This document shows, piece after piece, positions 22,401 through 32,946 of a DNA stretch of 64,000 nt (position 1 is its first letter; each line of letters opens with the position of its first letter). This stretch comes from Macrostomum hystrix. Taxonomy: Eukaryota; Platyhelminthes; Macrostomidae. The stretch lies in assembly GCA_950097015.1 (NCBI GenBank), contig CATNEN010000001.1, forward strand, positions 25,972,501 through 26,036,500, given 5' to 3'. Below the pieces are notes generated by a model. That model searched no databases and was not told the origin of the DNA. It saw nothing but the letters and a program-made list of their open reading frames with translations. The position numbers and the translations under genes were made by a program.

Positions 22401-25400
22401 CAGCATCATCATCCCACAAAAAACTGGGATTTCAGGCTTAGAATGGCGAAGAAAATCTGTCCGACCGGCCCTGTGGTTGGACAGGGCGAAGGCCGGCGCC
22501 CGCACGAAAGAAACTCCCCCCCTCAGACCCTCCGGACTGCCAACTTTTCATTTTGAAAGTTTTTTTCTCACCCTCGCTCTCACTGACTCGCGCGTTCCAG
22601 CAGTGCCGCAGCAAATGCAATAAATGAAACGAGAAGCGGAGAAGAGAGAAGCAGAAAAAACACACCCCGACTCTCTTCTTTTGGCATTCTTTTGGCGCAA
22701 GTGAGTCGAAGCGGAGGGGAGAACACAGGCTGGGCGGAGCTCACAGAAGCGAGAAGGATGGGGTTGCGCGCATACACAGAGAGGCCACTGGGCCTCTGGG
22801 CTAGGAGGCGGGGGTGCGACTGAAAAGACAGCCTGAAGTGTCTCTTCACAGTTGATTGACAGGCTGGAGCGGCCCAGAAGCTACGTCCGTCAAAAAAGCG
22901 TCCCTCACTCACTCTCTCTCTGCGGCCCTATCCCCTATCCTATACAGGGGCCGGCCGGCAGCCACTGACGAGAAATCTATTCTATATAATATAATACAAT
23001 AGCAGGGGAAGGCACTGAGTAGAGTTGGAGCAGGGGAGGGGAGAGAAGAGGCCGCGGTGGCGGTAGCGGCGGCGGCGGCGGGGAGTTAAGAGTTGAGATT
23101 GTGCGACACTGAGACCTCCCAAAATTGCGGATCTCTGCCCCAGGCAGATGCTGAGACACGGTGACTTATGCATAATGTACTGCACTCGTGAAATTGACTT
23201 TATGAATGAATGCCATTATATTATCCGCTACTCTGGGGAGGTGGGGTGGGCGGTGACACACTCAGCATCCAATGCAAATGGAAACTAATAACCATGATGA
23301 AGATGAGGCTAAGCTCAGTCCTATCCTATTAGCCATGGCACTAAGCTAACACATTCGTGGAATTTATCGGGGAATAGTTTTAAAAAAAACGAGGAAAACA
23401 CAGAAACAACAGACAGCCACACATGCGGACTCACAAAGTATGCTCAAAGAGTTGAGAAAGGCATCTGTCCGACTGTCTCACCCCCTCCCCCCTAACTGTG
23501 GGTGTCGCCAAGTTTGTCAGTGAATATTTTAGTCTCTAAGGAGAAATTGAAACAGAGAGAGTGAGCGAGTGAGCGAAATGCCACACACTGCAGAGTCAGA
23601 GGCAGTCACACAGGGCCTTATAGGGGCCTACTGATATAGAATTTCGGTGAAAAGGCGCAAGTCACACGCACTGGCAGTTAATTAAATTCCGTTTGTAAGC
23701 ACACAGACAATGGCTGCTTGAATGCTCCGCCCACCTATCAAAGTGTTCCAAGGCGCGTCACGTTTTGTCATCACCCGCGACTCCACCCAGGCGCCTGGGC
23801 TTCTCACTGGCGCCTTCTCAATTCTTCAAGGTGTCTTGAAAGCAGCGCGTGAGCACAGTTTGAGCACAGTTTGGGCGGCGAAGTCAAGACCACTTGAATT
23901 GCCCCGCCTTCAAACGCCTTGGACTCATGGATATTAAGGGGATAACTCTCCCAATATTGGATTGGGAATAATTGAAGAGTTTCAAGATTTCAGGGGGGGC
24001 TTATTGAAGAGGCTCATCGATTCAGTTGAGATTTCAATATTATAGCAACATTTTCGCATTGCCCAGAGCTAGCTAATTAAGGCAGCTTTCAGTGAAAACA
24101 AAGACAAACACAATGAAGGAAATATTTGTTAGCACGGCCTGCCTCAGGGGGAACACTATAATAAAATATTCTCACCTGTGAATTAATGCCTTTGCTGATG
24201 ATAAAAAAGCAACAGAAACACAGGCACGCACGCATTAACAGATGCTGCTGCCGTTAAACTTTCTGGTTGATAATCTAAAATAACCTGTCAGGTGCGAGAC
24301 ATTTTTTCTTTGGCTGCGCGCGGGTGAGAAAGTCCCGGACAAGAAAGACTGAGAAAAAAACTCGATCAGCTTGTAAAGCGCGAGAGAAACAGATGGATGG
24401 GACATTGTATGTAGGCGCGACTGCCTACACCCACCGAATATTCAGACCTGGCGCCATTGAGAGTGTTGACTTGTCTGTTCCCAATGGCATGTGATAACAC
24501 AGGCAAGTTCTTATTTTGACTTTTTTTCGGATTTGAAAAAAACGACATTGCAGCAAAAAGTGACACAATAAGACGCAGCATCGCATTGTGATTCTGTGAC
24601 ATTCCGCTAATTCTAAAGTAGTGTCTTTGTTATCATTTGCTAGTCTTTGTTCTATAATAGCTTCATGAAGGTAGGTCAGCATGTAATGTGACTTCAGGCC
24701 TTCAAGTTTTGCTTTTGCCTCAGTCTGCAGCTAGAAGAAGACGCGGAAAACAAATGGGAAAAGCAAATTCAAAAGATTGATAAATCCAAATCACAGAGTG
24801 GCACAGCTATTGTGAAAACACAAAAGATAGTCGCCAGAAACCAAATCAATGGGATTTTATCAATACGGAATTGACCGCTTAAACACTCTATGTGCCTGAC
24901 TGTGTAGATGAAATCTGCACTGAGAGCTGACAACATCAAAGAACTGAGTGACCGAATGGCCAGTTGAAACTGTCTGACAATGTGAAACTGCCGCGGACTC
25001 GTATTTTCAGTCGATATTTGAAGAGGCTCAGACAGACCATCTTCCATAATCGAGATCTTAGAAACCTGATAGCTCTGCGCTTTGGGCCAGCGAGCTCGCC
25101 ACAACTCAATAGCAGGACAGTCCATTGCGGGATTAGGGTATAGAGTAGCCCATAGATTTGCTAAGCGCGAATAAGGAACACAAAAACTGCGACTCACCCG
25201 CTCCTGAGGGCGAAGCGGCGGAGGCGGCGTGACCCTGAAGGTTGTCGAATAGGCGCATACCAGATGCGGCCGCTGCTGCTGCTGCCGCTGCGGCGGCTGC
25301 CGCCGCGGCCGACGGCACCGGAGGAAGGAGCGGATGACTGTGGAAGAGTGGGGGCGGCTGCTGCTGGCGAGATGCCGATTTGCCGAGGTGCTGGTGATGC

Positions 25401-26794
25401 TGATGAAGATGCTGATGCTGTGCGGCCGACCCTCGACTGACGGCTGGCGAAACGGAGGAAGGCGCTGAGGACGCTGAGGTGCGGACGGAGGCGGCTGCGG
25501 CGGCGGCCATGGCTGCGGCCATGCCGGAGGGCGAAGACGCCGAACACGAGGAGGAAGAGGAGGAGAGTAGAGGCGGCTGCTGCTGATGCTGCTGCTGCTT
25601 GAGCTGCTGGACCGGCTGCTGAGATAGCGGAGGCGGAGTAGTGACGGAGGAGTGATGGCGGTGCTGCGGCAAGCTCGGGTGATGCGGCTGGAATGGGGAG
25701 GGTCGCTGGTGATGGCCAGCGGCAGCGGAGGCCGGGTGCTGCATGAAGGAGGTGAGGGCCGCGTACTGGTTGATGAAGTGCTGCAGCTGGGGCATGCTGT
25801 GCGCGCCGGCGTAGCCAAGCGGCGGCTGCGGAGACGGCGAGCCGTGGAACAGGGCGGGGTGGTGCTGGTGCTGGTGCTGGTGATGCACCGAGTGGTAGGG
25901 CGGCGGCGGCGGCATGAAAGCGGCGGCTGCGGCTGCGGCTGCCGCGGCCATGTCCAGCTGGGAGGCGCCGCTGGGAACAGGGAAGCCAAACGGAGATCGG
26001 TGAAGCGGCGGCCGAGGCAGCTGTGCCAGCGGCTGTGAGCTGGGCTGGGCAGCGGGGGCGGCCACAGCCGTGGTCTCGTAGGGCCGCCACAGCGCCTTCT
26101 CGCCCTCCTCGACCAGGTCAGTTTTGTCCTGCTTGAGATTCTCGGCCGGGTCGGCCGCGTTGCCAGACGAGTCGCTGCAGCCGACGCCGCCGACGTCAAT
26201 CTCTTCGTCGTCCTCGTGGTTGTAATTTTTTACTTCGTCCGAGGCGGCCAGATCGTCATTGTTATTATTGTTGCTGCTGCTGTTGCTGGAAGACGAAGCT
26301 GAGGACTTCACAATGGCTCCTGCGGGTCTGGACAGCGGAAGCGACTGCGGAGGCGCCGGAGTCAAGTGAGACTTCTTGACGGGCGTCACGATCGGCTTTC
26401 TGCGCCTGCCGCTGTTTACAGCGGAGGCCATGGCTGACTGCCGGGGGCCGCTAGCGCTGCCAACGGCGCTGTCGTCCATCTCCTCTTCGTCATCGTCTAC
26501 GCAGAACCGATGCGAGCGCAGCAGCAGACTGTCCGCCGCAGCCTCCGCCTCGGCGCTGCTGTTGTCATCATTGTCAACGTCTAGATTGTCGCCGACGCCC
26601 CGCGGCTCGAGTTTCAGCTGCTTCTGCCGCTGCTGAGCAGCCGCCGCTCGACAAAGCAGCATCTGACGGGTTGACGACGTGCCCGAAGCTGCTGCAGCTA
26701 CTGCGGCCGCTGCGGCAGTCACCTGCGGAGAAGCTGCTGCAGCGCTGCTAACTCCTTTGGCATCCACTATTGCCTGAGCGGCCGTTGTTGCCAT
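15240..26794 (-). CDS. TCF/LEF (pan): TCF/LEF transcription factor (pangolin), whole gene
   Basis: Nuclear effector of canonical Wnt signalling: it binds DNA through an HMG box and recruits beta-catenin through an N-terminal motif. Two coding exons on the minus strand, 25198-26794 and 15240-16435, join at a phase-1 GT-AG intron (GCGG|GTGAGT ... CCACAG|GTCAC), making a split Gly codon and about 930 residues. Order: 179-residue low-complexity extension; beta-catenin-binding motif [19 protein letters not shown] at about 180-198; a Pro/His/Gln/Ala-rich middle; HMG box at about 628-699; basic tail; C-clamp at about 730-756; acidic Glu/Asp-rich C-terminus. The HMG box plus a four-cysteine C-clamp is the arrangement of fly Pangolin and vertebrate TCF7/TCF7L2 E isoforms. 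The protein is nearly twice as long as vertebrate TCF7L2 because of homopolymers. Divergent HMG residues (IFMKEQR rather than LYMKEMR) suggest a fast-evolving lineage. Confidence 0.93.
16436..17439. other. TCF intron, HMG-proximal part
   Basis: About 1 kb of unique AT-rich intron upstream (in sense) of the HMG exon. A short CTAT/GATA-rich run lies at 16890-16925. No exon seen. Confidence 0.6.
17440..18452. repeat. 1-kb purine array, 9-bp unit, in TCF intron
   Basis: Nearly uninterrupted GGAGAAGAG units (plus strand) with GGAAGAAGA, GGGGAAGAG and GGATAAGAG variants, about 110 copies. It is almost purely purine on the plus strand, so the TCF pre-mRNA would carry about 1 kb of pyrimidine (CUCUUCUCC). 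Two blocks of roughly 300-500 bp share the same order of rare variants (GTAGAGG then GGGATAAGAG near 17600, 17790 and 18110), showing internal block duplication. Leu/Pro and Phe/Ser open frames here are artefacts. Confidence 0.96.
18453..18579. other. Purine-rich right flank of the 9-bp array
   Basis: Degenerate continuation of the purine bias with no regular unit. Confidence 0.5.
18580..18870. promoter_or_regulatory. CpG-rich patch in TCF intron (candidate promoter or enhancer)
   Basis: A GC- and CpG-rich block in an otherwise AT-rich intron, including GGGGCGGGC and repeated GCAGTTCGC. It lies upstream of the HMG exon and downstream of the beta-catenin-binding exon in transcription order. 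Vertebrate LEF1 and TCF7 make beta-catenin-independent short forms from such internal promoters. Composition and position are the only support. Confidence 0.3.
18871..21389. other. TCF intron, central unique part
   Basis: Unique intronic sequence with no exon or RNA gene recognised. It contains a 13-bp perfect hairpin at 19256-19286, listed separately. Confidence 0.5.
19256..19286. other. 13-bp perfect inverted repeat, 5-nt loop
   Basis: Arms ATTTGCCCACCTC and GAGGTGGGCAAAT enclose CCACT. GC-rich and perfect, it could form a stable hairpin in TCF pre-mRNA or be a dimeric factor site (paired CACCT/AGGTG, the ZEB/Snail half-site). No microRNA identity is claimed. Confidence 0.6.
21390..21735. 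repeat. (CAGAGA)n/(GACAGA)n array in TCF intron
   Basis: About 345 bp of mixed CAGAGA, CAGACAGA and GAGAGACAGA units, nearly all purine plus C. Sense-strand pre-mRNA would be (UCUCUG)n. Asp/Arg/Glu/Thr open frames are artefacts. Confidence 0.95.
21736..22439. other. TCF intron, unique
   Basis: No exon or repeat recognised. Confidence 0.5.
22440..23100. promoter_or_regulatory. Second GC/CpG-rich patch in TCF intron
   Basis: GC-rich with CpG clusters at 22455-22510 and 23045-23085 (GGCGGTAGCGGCGGCGGCGG). Candidate internal promoter or enhancer; no TATA box or initiator that I would defend. Confidence 0.3.
23101..25197. other. TCF intron, exon-1-proximal part
   Basis: Unique intron sequence up to the exon-1 donor G|GTGAGT at 25198/25197. 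No further exon recognised. Confidence 0.6.
25198..26794 (-). CDS. TCF/LEF (pan): TCF/LEF exon 1: beta-catenin-binding region and linker
   Basis: 532 codons plus one nucleotide. From the first ATG the order is: Ala-rich start (1-60); acidic patches (70-110); [12 protein letters not shown]; Ser/Asn run; [19 protein letters not shown] (about 180-198), matching the fly Pangolin DDLCSTDEVK segment with the conserved Asp; an acidic/Ser helix region through about 240; then poly-Ala, poly-His/Gln and Pro-rich sequence with ...[16 protein letters not shown]. The start is not certain: an in-frame TAA lies at 26867-26869, but a strong acceptor (TTACTTTCAG|GCG, exon edge 26856) intervenes, so an upstream exon could add residues. 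The sequence GCGG|GTGAGT ends the exon in phase 1. Confidence 0.9.
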
Positions 26795-28730
26795 GCTGCT
26801 GCTGCTGCTGCTGCTGAGTCTCCCGTTTTGCCAGCAAACGGGAGCAGGGCCAGCGCCTGAAAGTAATTAGCGTTTAATTTGTCAAAGATAAGCTGGCAAA
26901 GCATACGTCAGCCAACACAAGCTACAAATATAGCGGAACACTCCACAGTCCTCTCTACTCTATTTCTCTTTCTTCTGAAGCTCATCATCAGCTAGCTGAG
27001 GCATCAGCTATCGCATAGATAGAGAGGCTAGCATGGTGGAGGCGGGGGGCACACTCCTGTTCATGCCTGCCATCTGAGATTTGAGACACTTGTGCATGGC
27101 ACAGAAAACTGTTCTTAGAAAAAAAAATAGTCTTTTTGTCCAACTACTAAATGTGTTCTCCTGATCTAGCAAACGCACAGTCTACACGCTGCATGGTCTT
27201 AGAAAGCGATGATCCATAAGCACGCAGTATTAATTGGGGTGATTCGCAGCCGCCAAGATGTCGCTGTTGTTTGCCGTGTAGCGGAGATGATGGCAAACAT
27301 GGCGAGAGAAGCGGCACAGGAAGGGGAGCCAACAGATAAGACAGGGGGGGCAAAGGGATATGGCATTCTGTGCAGAACAAAAATGGGAAAACAGAAACTG
27401 CATGCCCTCCCTGAGCAGGAGTTGTTGAGTATAGGAGTGGGGAATCCGCTTTAGGTTGCTCAGATTGATAAGACGTTTGACTTGCAGCTCCCACCGCTCA
27501 TCTTGGCGGGACCCATTGCGGATTTGTCAAGAATCTGATCGGCAAGGATTTCTGGGCAAACATTACATATCGAGGGAGGAGCAGAAAAGCTTGAGCAGAC
27601 TCACTCATGAGAACTGCAACTGGCTGGCTAAATCATTAAATGCATCTCGCATTGCCAATCTTCTTCAGATAGGAATCTGTTCAGCTATATTGGCCCTTCA
27701 TCTATTCAATACAAGCAAGATATATTCACCCGACACTGATGGCTAGTTAACAATGTCTATCTAGGACTCTAGGTATTCACAATGTCGCTTCCGCGGCGAG
27801 GCCACATTCATTTGGGGCGCAGCCACGGAGAGAAGGCTTTGGGGGCTTGTCGTGCAATCTACACCCTAGTACACAGTGAGAGTGTACACTGTCGGATGAA
27901 CATACACAGGCAGATCAAACTTTTCTGATGCGGATTCGAGCTCGGGTACTTCCGGTGCAAGAATCGGACAGACTGACACTCCACCAACTCCATTCTTGGA
28001 CTTGAAAACAGAAAGTGGACACAAGTTTGTGAAAGTCTGTTTCTAAAAGAGCATCTAAAAAACACGCAGATACACAAAACAGACAGCTGCAGGTAGGTGG
28101 CAGGCCGGGTGTACTACGGCTGCACTCAGTCTGAGAGACACTCGCATAGCCAGACCTGGCTTACAATTGCACAGATTCGGAGAAGCGAATAAGCCCCGCT
28201 GCAGTTTGATTGACAGGCGGCGCTGTCTCCTCTTGAACTCTGGTTATACCGAAGCGGACAGTGAAACGGCCTTAACTGATTTACTATATAGCTGGTCTTC
28301 ACTACAATGCACTTGGCCCGGCTTGCCAAATGCTAAAAGACGGGGGGGCAGAAAAAAAGCAGAAGAAAGACAAGAGAGTAAGGAAACAAGAATAGGTGTG
28401 GGCCCGGCCCGAGTTCGGGACTAGCTATCTGTTTGAAAAAAGAGACTTAATATATCTACTATTACACACTTGAAGACTAGCGCCATCCATAGAGGGCCAG
28501 CTAAAAAAACTGGCTAAAAGCTGCGCTCTCGTTTACCTACAACATAGTGAGAAGGCAGGATAGAAGGGGCCTCAATCACGCACTTCCTTAGCGGGGGGTC
28601 GCTGGGGGCCCTGAATCTTCTTAGTTCCTAAGGCTGGGCTCTGCGATAAAAAGTAGAAATTCAATCAGATTTTGCAGATAAATATGCTGTTTAGTATTCA
28701 TCTGCAACAACAGAAGAGAAATAACTAAAA
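26795..28730. other. Upstream flank of TCF exon 1
   Basis: Seven CAG (AGC in frame) triplets directly precede the start codon at 26795-26815, and an acceptor consensus lies at 26857. The rest is unique sequence with no recognised exon; short open frames have no family signature. Confidence 0.5.
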
Positions 28731-28741
28731 ATGCTCGAATT

Positions 28742-29300
28742 CTGCAACCTTCCGATATCATCTCTCCCGTGTCTCATCTCTCCCGTGTCTCATCTCTCCC
28801 CGTGTCTCATCTCTCCCGTGTCTCATCTCTCCCTGTGTCTCATCTCTTCCGTGTCTCACCTCTTCCGTGTCTCATCTCTCCCGTGTCTCATCTCTCCCTG
28901 TGTCTCATCTCTCCCGTGTCTCATCTCTCCCGTGTCTCATCTCTCCCTGTGTCTCATCTCTCCCGTGTCTCATCTCTCCCGTGTCTCATCTCTCCCCGTG
29001 TCTCATCTCTCCCGTGTCTCATCTCTCCATGTGTCTCACCTCTTCCGTGTCTCACCTCTTCCGTGTCTCATCTCTCCCGTGTCTCATCTCTCCCGTGTCT
29101 CATCTCTCCCGTGCCTCATCTCTCCTGTGTCTCATCTCTCCCGTGTCTCATCTCTCCCCGTGTCTCATCTCTCCCGTGTCTTATCTCTCCCGTGTCTCAT
29201 CTCTCCCGCGTCTCATCTCTCCCGCGTCTCACGTATACTATCTCACACTTGTCTCATATCTCCCCTGTTCTATTTCTCCCCCATCAATACGGCCCGCTCA
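28742..29300. repeat. 16-17-bp array inside a hAT-like remnant
   Basis: About 28757-29240 is a tandem array with unit TCTCATCTCTCCCGTG and one-base length variants, about 29 copies. The left flank TGCAACCTTCCGATATCATC matches the hAT MITE's TGCACCTTCTGACATC, and the right flank CATCAATACGGCCCGCTC matches its CAGTCAATGCGGCCCGGTG. The array therefore looks like an expanded interior of a second, decayed copy of the same element. Confidence 0.85.
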
Positions 29301-29346
29301 ATGTATATAAGATAGCTGACCTCCAGCCCATCCCCTATATATGATC

Positions 29347-29701
29347 CCCTAAAACAGGGGTCGGCAAACTCCGGCCCGCGGGCCAGATGCGGCCCTAGAA
29401 GCTCCCAAATCCGGCCCGTTGCACCTTCTGACATCTATAGTGTTCTGTTTCATCTCTCTCGTGTCCAATCTCTCCCGTGTCTAATCTCTACTGTGTTTCA
29501 TCTCTCCCGTGTCTAATCTCTCCTGTGTCTCATCGCTCTCGTGTCTAATCTCTCCCGTGTCTCATCGCTCTCGTGTCTAATCTCTCCTGTGTCTCATCTC
29601 TCCCCTATCTCATATTTATACAGTCAATGCGGCCCGGTGTCGTCTATTAGGTTCTCTCTTTGGCCCGCCAGCAAATAAGTTTGCCTACCCCTGCCCTAAA
29701 A
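29347..29701. mobile_element. hAT MITE with perfect 8-bp target duplication
   Basis: Non-autonomous hAT-superfamily element of 339 bp (29355-29693). Ends are CAGGGGTCGGCAAACT and AGTTTGCCTACCCCTG, inverted with one mismatch, followed inward by GGCCCGCGGGCC-type sequence characteristic of a widespread animal hAT family. The flanking 8-bp duplications are identical: CCCTAAAA at 29347-29354 and 29694-29701. No transposase. The interior (29450-29600) contains about nine CTCTCCCGTGTCTAATC-type repeats of the kind expanded next door. The intact duplication suggests a fairly young insertion. Confidence 0.9.
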
Positions 29702-30333
29702 TGATTTTTAGCTTCAGAAAAGCGAGTTTTTCAATTTCCCATAAAGATTTTCTCACAGACAATAACTGACAGCCATGCGGGTCGTAAGTGGACAATGGAA
29801 GTTGCAAACTTTTAGAAGAAAAAAATATGACGAACCTGTCAAGTGAACGCAAAATCGCCACGGATATAGCCAATGTCCCAGACAAATGTCCATTATTATT
29901 GGATTTCATAGTTTTGTCTGCACTATTATACTGTCATACGTGGTCACATTAGCTTTAAAATGATCTTCAACAGATAAGGCATTCTTTCTTAACATATATA
30001 AATAAGCTAAAGACAAATGATTCTCCAACACAAACGACCCCTGTCCCGCCTTGCTTTTTCTGTTATCTATTTGTTAAAAAGTCCAGATGTTTCCGAGAGG
30101 GGCTTGAAGATTCGCATCTAACCAAATAATAGTACAATTTTTATAGCAAACAGTTTTATATGCACTTTCTAGCATTAAACAATGAAGCAGAATTTTAGTG
30201 GAATAATAATCGTGAAGGGCGTTAAATCACTTATGAAGAGCAGGAGGAAATGGTTAGGAAATGCTTTTTAAATAGTAGGGCTAAATCCCCACTATATATG
30301 GGAGCGAAATTTTCAGGAAAATATTTAATCTAA
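29702..30333. other. Unique AT-rich spacer
   Basis: No gene, RNA or repeat recognised. Confidence 0.5.
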
Positions 30334-31322
30334 CCTGAAGGTTAGGTGAAGCTTTGTTGAGAAGTGGATCGAGTTCCACCTGAAGGTTAGGTGGGGCATT
30401 GTTGGGAAGGGAATCGAATCTCCCCTGAAGGTTAGGTGGGGCATTGTTGGGAAGGGAATCGAATCTCTCCTGAAGGTTAGGTGGGACATTGTTGGGAAGG
30501 GGATCGAATCTCCCCTGAAGGTTAGGTGGGACATTGTTGAGAAGTGAATCGAATCTCTCCTGAAGGTTAGGTGGGACATTGTTGAGAAGTGAATCGAATC
30601 CCTCCTGAAGGTTAGGTGGGACATTGTTGAGAAGTGAATCGAATCCCTCCTGAAGGTTAGGTGGGACATTGTTGAGAAGTGAATCGAATCTCTTCTGAAG
30701 GTTAGATGGGGCATTGTTGAGAAGGGAATCGAATCTCTCCTGAAGGTTAGATGGGGCATTGTTGGGAAGGGAATCGAATCTCTTCTGAAGGTTAGGTAGG
30801 ACATTGTTGGGAAACGAATCGAATCCCTCCTGAAGGTTAGGTGGGACATTGTTGAGAAGGGAATCGAATCTCTCCTGAAGGTTAGGTGGGACATTGTTGA
30901 GAAGTGAATCGAATCTCTCCTGAAGGTTAGGTGGGACATTGTTGAGAAGTGAATCGAATCCCTCCTGAAGGTTAGGTGGGACATTGTTGAGAAGTGAATC
31001 GAATCCCTCCTGAAGGTTAGGTGGGACATTGTTGAGAAGTGAATCGAATCTCTCCTGAAGGTTAGGTGGGACATTGTTGAGAAGTGAATCGAATCTCTTC
31101 TGAAGGTTAGGTAGGACATTGTTGGGAAGGGAATCGAATCCCTCCTGAAGGTTAGGTGGGGCATTGTTGGGAAGGGAATCGAATCTCTTCTGAAGGTTAG
31201 GTAGGACATTGTTGGGAAACGAATCGAATCCCTCCTGAAGGTTAGGTGGGGCATTGTTGGGAAGGGGATCGAATCTCTCCTGAAGGTTAGGTAGGACATT
31301 GTTGAGAAGGGGATCGAATCTA
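30334..31322. repeat. 45-bp minisatellite, about 22 copies
   Basis: Period 45 bp. Core segments are CTGAAGGTTAGGTGGGACAT and TGTTGAGAAGTGAATCGAAT. Because 45 is a multiple of three, two minus-strand frames stay open; one reads a 15-residue repeat (NLQERFDSLLNNVPP). Unit-to-unit differences change residues as freely as they keep them (V/A, L/P, S/P, R/G), so I see no coding constraint. Confidence 0.95.
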
Positions 31323-31609
31323 TGTCGAAAGTGAAATTTGAGGTTCAAGTGCCAACTTAGTAACAAGCCCATAGCTGAAAGAAACAGGAAAACTATTCTT
31401 TACCTTTGATAGCGGAACGATTAGCTGTTGTTGCTTCACTGAAAGCAATCAGCTGTACAAATAGAGGCTGTCCCAAAAGAATGGAGTCAGCGGAGAACGC
31501 AATTTACTGACAATCTTTAACGAAATATTTGATCTCAAATTGCTGTCACAAACTGTCGAAGCCGCGCTTGCTCGGTTGTCTGACAATTTCTGAGGCTTGT
31601 TGAAAAGCG
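31323..31609. other. Spacer
   Basis: Unique AT-rich sequence; nothing recognised. Confidence 0.5.
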
Positions 31610-32110
31610 AAGCGACCCCTAAAGCAGGGGCGGTTGAGGGGCGGGGGGTGGAGGGGGCGGAGCGGCGGCTAGAAAGGATTGGACAGATGTGCGAGGAAGC
31701 CGCCAACCGGGGCGCCCCCTTTGTGTGCGGAGAGCAGAAAAAAGGGGGGAGATGAGAGCGAAGAGGAGCCGGCACTGGGAAGGGAAAACTGGGAGGGCAG
31801 ATGCCGCCAACAAACGGCGCGCCGGCATTGGCTGCCGAAAAAGGGAAGAAGAGGAGAGAGGAGGAGGAGGGGTGGGGCGGGGACCAGAGAAGGGGAGCGT
31901 CAAAGCAGAGCTCGCCGCTGCTGCTTCCGCCGTCACCCACCCGGCCGCGTCTCCGCCTGCGTTTCTCGGGCCTCACTAAAACAGTCCAGAAATGGACCCC
32001 GCTGTCAGCACTGGACCAAGGTGGGGGGTGTCCCCTGCGTGTGTCTCCAAGCGGGTGTGGCTGGATCTCGGACAGCCAATCAGGAGAGATTCTGCTGCGT
32101 TTCTTTTAGT
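31610..32110. promoter_or_regulatory. CpG island with GC boxes and CCAAT box
   Basis: The most GC-rich noncoding block in the window. GGGGCGG Sp1-type boxes cluster at 31624-31660, CpGs are frequent to about 31970, and GCCAATCAGG lies near 32074. It sits about 5 kb upstream of the first TCF coding exon and could hold a 5' noncoding exon of that gene. Open frames across it have no family signature. Confidence 0.4.
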
Positions 32111-32260
32111 CCGAAGGGCGAGATTTAATTCAAGCAGGGGCTGATATCAGGAATGGCTTAGAGCTTACAGGGGGTCGACAGTCAGGTGTTGAATGAAAAA
32201 TAATTAAAATACTGTAAAATCTGGCCGTTATTGAGAACGTTTAGACACAAAAATGTTAGA
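32111..32260. other. Spacer
   Basis: Nothing recognised. Confidence 0.5.
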
Positions 32261-32946
32261 GTGACTGTTAGACAGGGTGACTGTTAGACAGGGTGACTGT
32301 TAGACCGGGTGACTGTTAGACAGGGTGACTGTTAGACAGGGTGACTGTTAGACAGGGTGACTGTTAGACAGGGTGACTGTTAGACCGGGTGACTGTTAGA
32401 CAGGGTGACTGTTAGACAGAGTGACTGTTAGACAGGGTGACTGTTAGACAGGGTGACTGTTAGACAGGGTGACTGTTAGACCGGGTGACTGTTAGACAGG
32501 GTGACTGTTAGACAGGGTGACTGTTAGACCGGGTGACTGTTAGACAGGGTGACTGTTAGACAGGGTGACTGTTAGACAGGGTGACTGTTAGACCGGGTGA
32601 CTGTTAGACAGGGTGACTGTTAGACAGAGTGACTGTTAGACAGGGTGACTGTTAGACAGGGTGACTGTTAGACAGGGTGACTATTAGACAGAGTGACTGT
32701 TAGACAGGGTGACTGTTAGACCGGGTGACTGTTAGACAGAGTGACTGTTAGACAGGGTGACTGTTAGACAGAGTGACTGTTAGACAGGGTGACTATTAGA
32801 CAGGGTGACTGTTAGACAGGGTGACTGTTAGACAGGGTGACTGTTAGACAGAGTAACTGTTGGACAGGGTGACTATTAGACAGGGTGACTGTTAGACAGG
32901 GTGACTGTTAGACAGGGTGACTGTTAGACAGAGTGACTGTTAGACA
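32261..32946. repeat. 16-bp array, about 43 copies
   Basis: Unit GTGACTGTTAGACAGG, with CCGGG, CAGAG and CTATT variants. Very homogeneous, suggesting recent expansion or homogenisation. Confidence 0.95.
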
